The notes below the pieces were generated by a model. That model was not told the origin of the DNA, made no database searches, and worked only from the letters and a program-made list of their open reading frames with translations. A DNA stretch of 16,889 bases from Hyphochytrium catenoides (lineage: Eukaryota > Sar > Hyphochytriomycetes > Hyphochytriales > Hyphochytriaceae), in contig FLMG01000820.1 of assembly GCA_900088475.1 (NCBI GenBank), positions 729-17,617 on the forward strand, given 5' to 3'. Both the position numbers and the translations under genes were made by a program. This document shows, piece after piece, positions 7,391 through 16,423 of this stretch. How positions within the stretch are numbered: the first letter of the stretch is position 1; every line of letters starts with the position of its first letter.

Positions 7391-8880
7391 CTAGGACTCG
7401 CAAATGGGTGAGAAGCCACGCAAGCCCTCAACAGACATTTGATAGGCGCCCGTGGCTCCCATCACAAAACAGCTAATGCCTATCACGAACGCGATCAAGA
7501 GCACTATGATAGCCGTCTTCCGAAGGCGACGGACAATATATCTAACGGCAACCTGTCCTACAATCGAGCCCAAGAACCCAAGGGCACCATAAAATAAGCC
7601 ATAATGGTACGGAAGTGCACCCAATATAATGAACTGCATAGTTGTAGCAGAAGACGTGAAGAGGACCATGAAGGAGGACGTGGCTGCAGCCACTTCTGGA
7701 AGAACGCCCATGTCCAACAAAAGCGGACCCTTGATCATCCCGCCGCCTATACCCAGCATACCAGCTGCCACTCCAGCTATGAAGCAACACATTGGGTACT
7801 TTAGCGTGGCGTCCGCATTCCACGAAACGTCCCCGCGCACATACTGCCATCCCTTTATCCGAAGTGCACGATGTCTCTCAATTATATTTCTTCCTACCCA
7901 CAGAGTGAATAGGAAAAGGATGAAGACAGTGAGGATGACTGTGGACCAATAGCCGACTGTCCCACACTTCAGGCCAATCGGACTTGGCATTCCATGGCCT
8001 CCTTTTAGTACTGCGTGGCTAATAAGGGTCACCCAATCAGCACCAACAGAACTAGCTCCTTGTAGGGAATGATTCCCACCGCCTCGGTGTCTATGACATC
8101 CTTCCGGAAGGACTGGTACCCTCCTCCGGAGCCGAAATATCTCTGAGTAGTGGGCAATAGATTGGTGCTTTCCTTCAGTGCAGACGGTTCATGGCAATTT
8201 CTCCCCCGCCCATTCCGAGCTGCCAGGGCGGCTGCCCCTTCTCTACATTGACCGCGTCTGCGAGTGAAAGATTTCCATTGTCTTATGACTCTGTACTGGA
8301 TAGTCAGATCAGGACCTCTTTGGGATCTCCCAAGGATTGACCAGAAGCGGGCAATCTCTGCAATAACAGCCTTCTGTTGAACAGCTTCCTGAGCCCATAT
8401 TCGCATCCCGGTCCGAGCAGTCCGTAGAGTTGTGACCGCCAGGAGCATCACCAATAAAGCTATGAGAAGCCAGTTTGGGAAGACCTTATTTAGATAAACT
8501 CCTCCAATAGTGCCAGCTAGCGTCATGGGTTCCAGCAACACCGCCATTTCATAGTCTATCAATGGACGAGTCCGATCCATCGGATGCTTGCTTCTATAGC
8601 CCAAAAGGAATGACGCTATCGCACTCCCAAAGATCGTAGCCTTACTCAAAGGTACCGCTTCCTGCGTCCTCCGCCCTAGCAAAAGTACAAAGGCAGGGAT
8701 CAGGAGACCGCCACCACCCATACCTCCAGAGGAAGAGAGGACGACGGAGAGGAAGACTGCAGCAATGCCGATCAGGCTTCCTCCAAAGTTGGGCATAGAC
8801 TCATGTGCTGCTGAAGAAGCTGGGTCTCCGGTCATCATGGTACTGTTTGAGAGCATTACTGCTAACCCCAAGACTTCCAT
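7391..8880 (-). CDS. TauE/SafE-family anion transporter (frameshift at about 8031)
   Basis: This polytopic membrane protein belongs to the sulfite exporter TauE/SafE family. Known members export sulfite, sulfoacetate or other organic anions; the substrate here is unknown. It begins at ATG 8880, just after an in-frame stop. The first half (283 codons to 8029) has the repeat-1 signature GGMGGGGLLIPAFVLLLG (residues about 52-69), AVPLSKATIFGSAIASFLL, and further hydrophobic helices to about residue 154. The second half (8032-7391, 213 codons) has a hydrophobic helix, then repeat-2 GMLGIGGGMIKGPLLL, VAAATSSFMVLFTSS and a terminal helix. Combined length, about 495 residues, suits eukaryotic members. 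The first frame stops in GGGTGA and the second is open directly across it, so one base appears missing in the G run. This is either a true lesion or a sequence error. The central loop (residues 160-270) is poorly conserved and its frame is uncertain. No introns are evident. Confidence 0.85.
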
Positions 8881-9944
8881 TACTTCTTTCTCTCGTGAGT
8901 GGCCTCAATCGCCCTAACGGTGACAGCTTTCGTCAATTATTGGTCAATAATTTATGCCTAGGAGCTCTTTCTGGTCGCCCCGCGAGAAAGGAGAGCTCCG
9001 CTTCACTTGTTACCCACCACTAGTAGGCTACACGTCCAAGTGTGATGATCGAGTCGAGTGGGTGCCGTCGTCGGGAAAACAAAATAACGTCAAGGGAATT
9101 GAGAGACTAGAGACAACAACATGGAGGTGAACTTTGTCCTTCTTGACTCTCCGATTCTCTCCATAATGATGAGAACGCTCTTCTGCATTGTACCAGGTCC
9201 TCCTATCTTTGTACTCCCCTCTGTGGCGAACTCCTCTATCTTTGTTTTTCAGCTCCCAGCCACAGGGTTTCTCTCTTCTTTCTGCTCGTCCATTCCATTG
9301 GAGGACGGAGGGATGACTCTTCTTGTTCCGTGCGTGGTGGTGGACTCACCCACTGACCCAGCTTCCCACCATCATCATCTTCAGAAGCCTTTCTTTGGCT
9401 TCTTCTCAGCATCGTGGTGCTTCCACCTCCGCAGGTCATCATCAGTCTACAGCGGGCAGCACAGAACGATAAGAAGGAAGGTCATCGCTTTCAATCATCC
9501 GCAGCATGATTCTCCTGCCTGCCTCCTCCCGCCTGCCTGCCTCCTCCCTCTATGTACGCTCCCGCCCACCAACTTGTATTGTACATGACAGAAGAAGGCG
9601 AAACATTGTCAAATGTTTCATTTCTCCGTGTTGCTTTCACTTAGATACTTCTTGAAACATTGCATCATCCAATCTTTCAGTGGAGGTTTATATCAGAATC
9701 AGCCTCTCACCTTCCACTGGCGAACACATCAGATGCCCCACAAAGAAGGGAAGGGAAGGGAAGCAGGGGAAGCGGAGTAGTAGTTGTTCTCTTAGTGGTG
9801 CTGTTTACCCTGCTTACATACTATCTAACATAGTGTTGGACAAACAGCAGCTTCGGTCTTTCTGCGTCAAGAGCTTTTTGTTAGATTCTATCCATAGGAA
9901 CAGCGAATAGAGAAGTTCATCAGTCATTAGGGATGGCGGTAGGG
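8881..9944. other. Upstream flank of the TauE/SafE gene, simple-sequence rich
   Basis: On the minus strand, within 80 bp of the TauE/SafE start, are CCAAT and ATAAATTA (about 8944-8962), possible promoter elements. Farther out are a duplicated GCCTGCCTCCTCCC block (about 9518-9548) and a GGGAA run (about 9748-9764). A 155-codon plus-strand open frame at 9121-9588 has no family resemblance, and its antisense is also open. No gene is called. Confidence 0.4.
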
Positions 9945-9945
9945 T

Positions 9946-10534
9946 AGGACAGTGGGGGAGGAGCATCAGCCAGCCCAAGCAAGACAGTCTGGGAAGTGGA
10001 AGGCTTGGGCTTCCACCGCGAAGTAAAGGCTAGAGTTCTACCACCACCACCAAGCTGTTCAAATACTTCTTCTTCCTACCTCTCTATCTGCCTGTCAACC
10101 ATCATCCCCAAGTCACCTGCAGCGATGGCCAATCGCCCTTCAGCACTTGGAAGACGAAGTCTCTTGGCCAGTGAAGGCGGACTTGCTGGCTCCAGATTCC
10201 ACCAATAGCGTTCCTGCATGGGACTGACTGTGCATATTCTCAACTTTATCAGTTCTACAAGCGAAAATCCTCCTCCTCCTCCCTGGATTCCCTGGAGATT
10301 GAGAAGAAAGAAAGTGTTACAAATAATATTCTTATTGATGAGTCAACAACGAGAAGGGGAAGCGCCGATCTTCTCTAGAGAACTGAAAGATGGATGATGA
10401 TAGGACAAAAAAAACTCGTTTCCCTACCTTCAGCGAACTACTGGGAAGTCAGTGAGCATGATCACAGACCACCATTCTTCATCAAAGAAGAGGCAGGTAG
10501 TAGCGCTCATCTGCAGCAAGAGCCCAAGCAATAA
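9946..10534 (+). CDS. Possible small spliced gene, unknown product (tentative)
   Basis: I do not recognise a family. A plus-strand frame containing TVWEVEGLGFHRE meets a GTAAAG donor at 10023. A pyrimidine-rich acceptor at 10121-10122 continues in phase with RWPIALQHLEDEVSWPVK. A later frame carries YSQLYQFYKRK and a Ser run (about 10230-10313). From there a GTGTTA donor (10314) and the acceptor TACCTTCAG (10433) lead in phase to NYWEVSEHDHRPPFFIKEE and a stop at 10532-10534. The stop overlaps AATAAA. The link between the second and third blocks would need a 43-nt intron or a frame change and is weak. There is no clear start codon. The antisense strand has an open frame with a hydrophobic stretch over the last part, so even the strand is not certain. 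Confidence 0.22.
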
Positions 10535-10993
10535 AATGTAAGGAAGAATCGGCTTCCACCTTTCCGGGACGTAACTGTTGTTACTGTCGGTCGCCCTTCT
10601 TCGTATGATTGTTAAACAAAGAGAACTAGCGCAGAGATCCACAGAAACAACGTCTCTGCGCTGGGTAGATCGATCAGATATATACGGGTAGCACAATCAA
10701 TTAGATCCTCCTGCTGAAGTGCGCAGACCGCCTGACGGTGTGCATGGTAAATGCTTGTTGTTGCTGCCCAGGCATGTTTAAACTAGGCGGGCGGTGTTGA
10801 TGGTGGGTACATATCCTCTTCAGTTCATCAGTGCCATACAGATCATCCAGAAGCATTTTGATGAGGAAAATATTAGCTGCTGCTGGAGCATCATCATCGA
10901 TCGGGCCCTCCTCCCTCACTACTACCACCAAGTAGAGGCGGACTAGTAATAATGGGTCTTCTCTGTGGCTTGCTCAACTCATAATCACCATCG

Positions 10994-11402
10994 ATGATCT
11001 TCACACATGCTCTCAATAGATATCTTCCAGTCGCGGTCGTCTACTACTTGGGGGCACCAGAAGAGTCAGATGGCTTTAAGCTTGTGGTAAGTTGTTGAAT
11101 GGTGACGTCGTCTGGGTTGACCATGATGGGAGCTTCGAGTGAAATGTTGACATCGTTGACTCACTCGGTCTTGTTGTAGACGGCCTAACCGTGCCCATTT
11201 CTGTTTTTCTTGATGACGTTCGCTGTTGTTTGCCACCAAGTGCCTTCCATTGTCTCTGATTGAGTATGCGCTTCAGATAGAGCCTTTATTAGATAGATAC
11301 GATGATCCTCCTCCATACTACTCTTCACAGTTCTTCCGTGACGAAAGGAGGGCTGTGGATGAGCACCACCAGGAGTACTTTGATGAAGGCAGAAAGAGTT
11401 GA
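10994..11402 (+). CDS. Possible two-exon gene for an 84-residue acidic protein (tentative)
   Basis: Exon 1 (10994-11086, 31 codons) starts at an ATG after an in-frame TAA and ends at a consensus GTAAGT donor, with LNRYLPVAVVYYLGAPEE in its middle. The intron would be 154 nt, with CTGTTGTTTGCCACCAAG before the acceptor. Exon 2 (11241-11402) joins in phase 0. It is acidic and aromatic (LIEYALQIEPLLDRYDDPPP, later FFRDERRAVDEHHQEYFDEG) and ends at TGA 11400-11402. Intron size and phase resemble those of the REX1-B gene downstream. No family is recognised, and both exons are short enough to arise by chance. Confidence 0.33.
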
Positions 11403-11516
11403 CACCTCATCGTCATGGGACCTGTGTTCTAGTAGCTGTGGAAGGAAGATATAATGCTAGACTTTTTTGCTTCGGTTTTCTTATTTGAGGACTGGAACGA
11501 CTTACTACCAGATCTC

Positions 11517-11945
11517 CGCACCTAGCAGCAGTACTCTAATGATTTTTTAAGAAAGATCCTTGCAAGTGCCTCTGCGATTCGATTGCGGATAAGAAAGAAG
11601 AAGGAGGAGGATGATGTTCTTCACTAGGACCTCTTGTTGAAGACAAGCCATCATCATTATCGTCATCGCTGCCCAACAACATCGTCAGCATCAATAATGC
11701 GACGACAAGCAAGAAGACAAGTTTACTAGTTCCCGCACCCAGCAAAAACAAAGAAAATGAACGTGCAATCGCCTTTGCCAGTCAATTGGAAATAAATAAG
11801 GAGGAGGAGGATGTTCTTCATCACTAGCGAACACCTCCTCTATTATTTTTTGATGACTCTTCATCTTTCATCATCATTCGTTCTATTCAACCATCGCTGC
11901 TCGCCAGCACCATCGTCAACAATGCGGCGGGAAGGAAGAAGAAGA
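11517..11945 (+). repeat. Diverged tandem duplication of about 200-230 bp
   Basis: Blocks recur in the same order: CCGCACC(T/C)AGCA at 11518 and about 11737; GGAGGAGGATG...TTCTTCA...CTAG at 11603-11626 and 11801-11827; and CATCGCTGC...ATCGTCA...AATGCG at 11664-11700 and 11892-11925. Several frames are open across each copy. None is kept in both, so coding is unproven. Confidence 0.5.
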
Positions 11946-12023
11946 AGAAGACACGTTGGTTGGTGCTTACTACTTTATTACCTTCTTCCTACTCGATGGC
12001 GAAGGAGGGTCGTAAGGCCTTAG

Positions 12024-12457
12024 TATTATTCTGCTGGTGATGTCAGAGCAGAAAGTACGTGTTACTTTGCCCAAAGACTTGTACTCTTCCCCTTCCCTTC
12101 TTCATTATTATTGCTTGAAGAGTAAAAGTCAGCTGATGAGTGGGTACTTCGACGGTATAAACCATGTTGAAAACTGCAGACTTATTATAAGTAAGGCCAT
12201 GGCCTGACATACATACGTCGTATGTTGTGCTAGATACTTGCATGTGACGGGCCTACTTGTACTTGTACTTACAATAATGCTGGGGCACTGCTGCCCTGCC
12301 TTTCTGCGGCTGCTGCTTTGCTGAGACGAAGGACGAAGAAGGAGGAGAACAACGCGCCAAGATCGGTCTCCGGTCGGAAGATCGGCGGCAACAACGGCCG
12401 CAGAGAGAGAGTTGCCCTACAGGTGTTACATCCATCGACCCTACCCCGACGGCCATC
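12024..12457. other. Intergenic region upstream of the REX1-B gene
   Basis: No convincing gene is present. Open frames on both strands at 12253-12771 overlap the 5' part of the REX1-B locus and look like shadows of a compositionally biased stretch. The promoter of REX1-B should lie here, but I see no clear TATA box. Confidence 0.4.
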
Positions 12458-12953
12458 ATGGAGCTCGGGGCCTGCCTGGAGGCCCTGCGGCAGAGGCAGC
12501 TCTCTCGGGATCCTGCTAGTAAGTAGCTTCCTCCTCTCGCCCTCCTCTCCTTCCTCTCCTCTCTTCGACCGTAAGTCTGCTCTACCACCGCTTTTTCCGC
12601 TCTTCCGCCGCTTTTTCTGCTCTTCCGCGGTTTGCAGCCTTCTTCCTCTGACCATGAGTTTCCGACTGACACCACGCTAAAGCGATCGAGGGCCAGCAAT
12701 GCGCGGCTCAAGAAGAGGCCGCTGAAGTCGCAGGCAATGGTCTTTCCAGGTGAGGGATTTGGCGCCCGCAATCACTCAGCTCGCTGAGCATGGTGAAGCA
12801 CGGCAACAACGGAAGTTCATTCTCTTAACTCTTTTCGCATCCGATTCACACCTCCTGCGCCATGCTGTCCTTTACTAAACATTTTCCTCTAGCATTAGCC
12901 TCTTACAGCCGGAGAAGAGTGTCCACGACCAGCAGCAGCAGCAGCAAGAGCCC
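12458..12953 (+). other. 5' region of the REX1-B locus: upstream mini-ORF or first exons
   Basis: ATG 12458 opens 20 codons (MELGACLEALRQRQLSRDPA) ending at a consensus A|GTAAGT donor at 12519. Without splicing it is a 22-codon ORF closed by TAG. One phase-consistent path uses an acceptor at 12681-12682, an exon to 12749 (GTGAGG donor) and the acceptor CTAGCATTAG at 12897-12898, then enters the core frame through a (CAG)5 run. Alternatives, such as the acceptor TTTGCAG near 12638, give different frames. The 5' structure is therefore undecided, and the core may simply start at ATG 12954. Confidence 0.4.
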
Positions 12954-14028
12954 ATGCAGCATCAAGACCTGAAGATGGCAGTGCGGCAATTTATTGCTCT
13001 GCAGGGGCGGAGAGCCGAGATATACAACGATTTTGAGAGGTACGGGCCGTTTGCCTCCTTGGACCTTTCTTTCTATTTCTTCTTTCTCTTCTGGTCTCCT
13101 GCTGTCTCTCCTGCCTCCGTAACCTCTCTACACTGCAGGAGCTTTCACACTCGTCCGCTGTCTCTTGATCTTACTGAAACTGTTCCCTGCAGAAGGTTCC
13201 AAGCGCTTGCGAGCACGGCGGAGATGGATGCCCGATATCCGCCATTATGTAAGCAACGAAGCAACAGACTGGAGGGCGGGAGTATGGCCAGCAACTCTGG
13301 AGCAAATGCTCATTTACCATTATGTTCACTTTCTAATGTCTCTTTCTCTTCTGGGATTTTGCTCGCTCCCTTCTCCCTCTTCTTGGAAGGCCAGGAAGTC
13401 ACCCTCAAGTTCCAGACTGTCAGTGAGGGGATAAGAGGGTTGGAGGTGAGGGGTCTTCACCTTGCCTTTGTCTTCTCCTCTCTGGACTGCTGTCGCTTTC
13501 CTCTCAAAGAGCTGTCATTTCTGGCACTGAGTTCTTTAGCTTACCTCTGCTCCATGTTATTCCTAGCTTTAATTCACTTACGAAATCTAGACGACGATGG
13601 CTCCTGGTCGTTTGCTGAACTCTTTTGATGCCGCTCTAACTCTATAATAACTCTGTGACACAGACTTCTCTTAGACAGCGGGAAGGGGCGGAAGCCGTCG
13701 TGAGTCTAATTCGCCAAATCCAAGAGCTAGAGGCTGATCACCTTCAGAAGGTAGCCCAGGCATTCCACCGCTGCAAAGTCATCACTCTCTTCCCTCATTT
13801 TGTCCATCCGCCTCCGTTGAGCATGACCTAAGTGAAATGTTGCAGACAGCCGCAGCCCATGTGGACAGATATCGTCTGATGCTAGCCTCGGAGAAGGGAG
13901 AAGGTGAACTAGAGACGGGACAACTGGGGCAAAGCGTGAGGAAGCTGCGAGCGGACCGCGGGACGGTTACCGCACGAATCAACGAGCTTCTGGAGGAGCT
14001 GCGCGTCGAGTTCTACGACGATTATTAG
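12954..14028 (+). CDS. REX1-B domain DNA-repair protein, five core exons
   Basis: The REX1-B family takes its name from Chlamydomonas REX1, needed for excision repair of UV damage; animals and many protists carry homologues. Exons are 12954-13039, 13193-13248, 13390-13445, 13664-13750 and 13846-14028. All have GT-AG borders, introns are 153, 141, 218 and 95 nt, and all junctions are in phase. The product is about 155 residues. It shows the family pattern in order: MAVRQFIALQGRRAEIYNDF; a joined YPPLC-QEVTLKFQTVSEGI-RGLE segment spanning two junctions; AVVSLIRQIQELEADHLQKT running into AAAH; then an Arg/Glu-rich helical tail ending EFYDDY. The fourth and fifth acceptors have clear branch-like sequences (CTCTAAC, TGACCTA). 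The second exon may start 3 nt later (13196). ATG 12954 is the first Met in the core frame, and more N-terminal exons are possible. Most of it is not visible as a single open frame. Family assignment is from pattern memory, not a search. Confidence 0.78.
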
Positions 14029-14461
14029 ACGGCGAGGAGTAGGAGGAGAAACACACGAGAAGCCAAGGGCTTAAAATACTGACGGACAAGAAGGGAAAGG
14101 AGAGATAGTCGTTCAAAAGGGACAAGGAGAGGTCTGTTCTTGAGTTGTTATAGTTTATTAGCCTCACAGCCCTACGAGAGGGAAGACATGTTCAGAGGCG
14201 GCTCAGCGGAATCTCTAGACTAGGAAAGGAATTACATCGGGCGCTCTAACACCGCTTAGAGGAAAGAACGAGCGAGACAATGGGGCGGCGGTAGACAAGA
14301 GAGCGAGAACAGTGATGTGGAACTCTCACAGGGACAGACTTTGAATTTTCTATGATAGCCGCAGATGGGCACTCCGCCCCTTTCTACTTCTGTCTTCAGG
14401 TTCGTTGCTGCCAGACTATTAACACAAAAGGCAATTCAAGATATATCTTAACTACTTTGAG
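14029..14461. other. Gap after REX1-B
   Basis: This is purine-rich DNA without a recognised gene. A short exon-like frame begins at ATG 14352 (MIAADGHSAPFYFCLQ, 16 codons) and could splice from 14399 into the first duplicated block at 14500 in phase, using a weak GTTCGT donor. Confidence 0.35.
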
Positions 14462-14877
14462 AAGCCTAACAGGCTGAGGTTTTTGGCCTACCTACTTAGA
14501 CAGAAAAAGAGGTGGCGAGAGAGGATCAAGAGGAAGAGGAACAGGGACTGCATGTTATCCTGGAGATGCAGGAGAGGTTGCTTGGAGGAAGAAGAAACAA
14601 AGAGGAGAAAACGGAGATCTCTGTGCGCCTGTGAAAACAGTGGACCAAGACAAGAAACCTCATAAAAAGGGGAAGGCTATCAGGCTGCTGAACTTGTTGG
14701 TCTACCTACTTAGACAAAAAGGAAGTGGTGCGAGAGGAGCAAGAGGAACAGGGACTGCATGTTATCTGGAGATGCAGGAGATTGCTTGGAGGAAGAAGAA
14801 AGAGGAGAAGACGGAGATCTCTGTGCGCCCGTGGAAACAGTGAACCAAGACAGTAACCCTCATAATAAGGGGAAAGA
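14462..14877 (+). repeat. Tandem duplication (about 211 bp) with splice-acceptor-like starts
   Basis: Copy 1 (about 14462-14672) and copy 2 (about 14673-14877) align along their length. Shared blocks include CTACCTACTTAGACA, CAGGGACTGCATGTTATC, GGAGATCTCTGTGCGCC and the end CTCATAA(A/T)AAGGGGAA. Each begins with a branch-like or pyrimidine stretch and CTACTTAG|ACA, a plausible 3' splice site. In copy 1 one frame from that site reads VAREDQEEEEQGLHVILEMQ. In copy 2 the equivalent frame is broken by a 1-nt loss after HVI and further small indels. This looks like a duplicated charged, coiled-coil-like exon with one copy decaying. Whether either is expressed is unknown. Confidence 0.7.
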
Positions 14878-15162
14878 GCCAACGGAGGATTGACTGCAGG
14901 CGATATGCAGAAGAGCAAGAACCCCCCACTGCTGCAGGTGACATAGAAGGCATACGAGCAGAACAGCTAGAATGAAAGGGTATACTGGAGCGTTTTGCCA
15001 AGAAGGGCTCACATGCTGACACTGTGCCAGAACGGTGTGGCCGTTACTTAGGATGCGCAGCTTGTCTTCTATCTTGCCATCAACTAACCATCAGCCCTCC
15101 TCTCCTCCAACTGTCCTACCAGGACTCTCTCTGGCTTTCAAGGTGAAGCACCTGAATAAATG
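14878..15162 (+). pseudogene. Possible coding remnant with an in-frame TGA (tentative)
   Basis: One plus frame reads RYAEEQEPPTAAGDIEGI and IRAEQLE, then TGA, then GILERFAKKGSHADTVPE. A GTGTGG site follows it. After CCATCAACTAACC and a pyrimidine tract, the acceptor CTACCAG (15119-15120) joins in phase to a short end that stops in GAATAAA, overlapping a polyadenylation-type hexamer. The composition is helix-like on both sides of the TGA. It may be the 3' end of the gene that contained the duplicated exon upstream, inactivated by a CGA-to-TGA change, or it may be chance. Confidence 0.2.
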
Positions 15163-15644
15163 AATGGTTGCGAGAAAGGAGAAGGAAGGAAGGGACGCAA
15201 AAGTCATCACTACGGCTCTTCGAAAACCAGGATGCAGCTTCTTGGTGGCGGTCTGAGGAGCTAACTTTGGAAGAACCACTGGACGTCGGCTAAGTCTGAA
15301 CAACAGAAGGAAACTCATTAGCGCCAGATGCAGCAAGGGCCAAAGGAAGGACGAAAGCAGCAGGTCCATTAAGAAAGAGAGAAGCTGTAAGACCGGAAGG
15401 ATAGCCTGGAGAGTTGGTGAGGTGATAGGCGTAGAAACTATGTCAATGTAAGCAACGTCAGGGCGAGGTCCTGCATCACGCATCAATCACACGGATTGGT
15501 GGCCGCCAGGCGAAGCTACAGACCGCTCCTCTGTCCATCTTCCTACCGTTGGACTTCCCACCCCGTTAGTGTGGGACTGACGACTGCACAAGGGATCGGA
15601 CAGGCCATCACACCGCTAGAGAGCGAGAGGGGAAAGGGAGCGTG

Positions 15645-15648
<4 letters not shown>
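15163..15648. other. Unassigned, purine-rich
   Basis: The long minus-strand open frame at 15486-15091 is very rich in Leu, Ser and Phe, as expected from the complement of a purine-rich tract. It has no family match. I call no gene. Confidence 0.4.

Positions 15649-15690
<42 letters not shown>
15649..15690 (+). repeat. (GA)21 microsatellite
   Basis: This is an uninterrupted GA dinucleotide run of about 42 nt in a purine-rich context. If translated it would give Arg-Glu repeats. It lies 40 bp before the possible start at 15732 and is more likely 5' untranslated or promoter sequence. Confidence 0.95.
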
Positions 15691-15693
<3 letters not shown>

Positions 15694-15731
15694 GAGGAAG
15701 AAAGAGCAAGGTAGAGTCAATAAAGAGAGTG

Positions 15732-16423
15732 ATGGTCCTGCCCAGTTCTCAGGTCAATACTCTGGACCGAAACTATGGCACATTACCGACCTTACCACCA
15801 AGCACTATACGCACGCACCTCGCACAAAAGATAGTAGCTGAGCTCTTGCCGACTTTAGTGACGGCTTTTGGTATCCAGGTTGTACCCAAGCCAAATTACG
15901 AAGGAAGTTCGTGTTTTTTCTTCTTGTCTAGAGTTCCTGGACCGAGGCATGCACGCTGCACAAGGAAACATACACTTCTGATAGGCCAAGTTGGCTGAGA
16001 GAAATAATAAGAAGGGGGAAAGAGGAAACATGCAACGGAGATACAGAAGCAACCAAGACCTTAGACGGGAGCACGTGGAACAACTTCAGCCAGGCACACT
16101 TTCGTAAAGTTAGTGTGTCCCTTGAAGGCAGAGCTCAAAACTCAGATCGCTTGGTCGATCTTTCTTTCTCTGTCGATCATGGGACTGGAAGGGTCCATCA
16201 TCATGGGTCTCCCTCCTTCCTGATGTGATGCCCTGCCCATCTCCTTCTCTATGCTTTTTCCTATAACTTCTATAAGCTTCCCTCTACTCTTCTTAGCCGA
16301 CAGCGAGTGACTTTTTGGAACCGCCGCTTGGCTGTTGTCTGTTATAGAGAGCGAAGTAGACTATACCTGGTCCCTGAAAATATTCATAAAGGCAGGGGGA
16401 GGACAAGAGCCAAGGGATCCTAG
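15732..16423 (+). CDS. Possible three-exon gene, unknown product of about 181 residues (tentative)
   Basis: I recognise no family. Exon 1 starts at ATG 15732 and contains PPSTIRTHLAQKIVAELLP. It ends at 15857 (GTGACG donor) or, also in phase, at 15878 (GTTGTA). The acceptor is strong (TTTTTTCTTCTTGTCTAG, 15930-15931). Exon 2 (15932-16224) is open for 97 codons, including SWLREIIRRGKEETCNGD and STWNNFSQAHFRKVSVSLEG. A 72-nt pyrimidine-rich intron with CTATAAC and CTACTCTTCTTAG leads in phase to exon 3 (16297-16423), with RVTFWNRRLAVVCYRERSR and a stop at 16421. Two good acceptors and two in-phase junctions support it. Donors are ordinary, and stop-free runs of this size occur by chance. Confidence 0.33.

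Noticed and set aside
9121-9588. 155-codon plus-strand open frame
   Set aside because: Low-complexity Pro/Leu/Ser/His composition, no motif, and an overlapping antisense frame is also open.
10430-10696. Minus-strand frame with a hydrophobic segment (ILPYILLLGLLLQ)
   Set aside because: It overlaps the plus-strand exon model. The hydrophobic part is the complement of Gln/Lys/Glu codons. There is no recognisable protein and no clear exon borders.
12253-12771. 172-codon minus-strand open frame opposite the REX1-B 5' region
   Set aside because: Arg/Ser-rich with no domain. It lies opposite consensus plus-strand donors and is best explained by base composition.
12954-13628. 224-codon plus-strand open frame taken as one protein
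   Set aside because: Only its first 28 codons, an 18-codon middle part and another short block belong to the REX1-B product. The rest is translated intron (Leu/Ser/Phe-rich pyrimidine tracts).
14960-14975. TGA as selenocysteine or reassigned codon
   Set aside because: No selenoprotein context or hairpin was recognised, and the surrounding model is itself uncertain.
15091-15486. 131-codon minus-strand frame resembling a membrane protein
   Set aside because: Its Leu/Phe/Ser richness follows from the purine-rich plus strand. No conserved residues or splice context support it.
15642-15731. Arg-Glu repeat protein N-terminus encoded by the GA microsatellite
   Set aside because: It needs a GTG start within simple sequence. 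The ATG at 15732 is the more plausible start.
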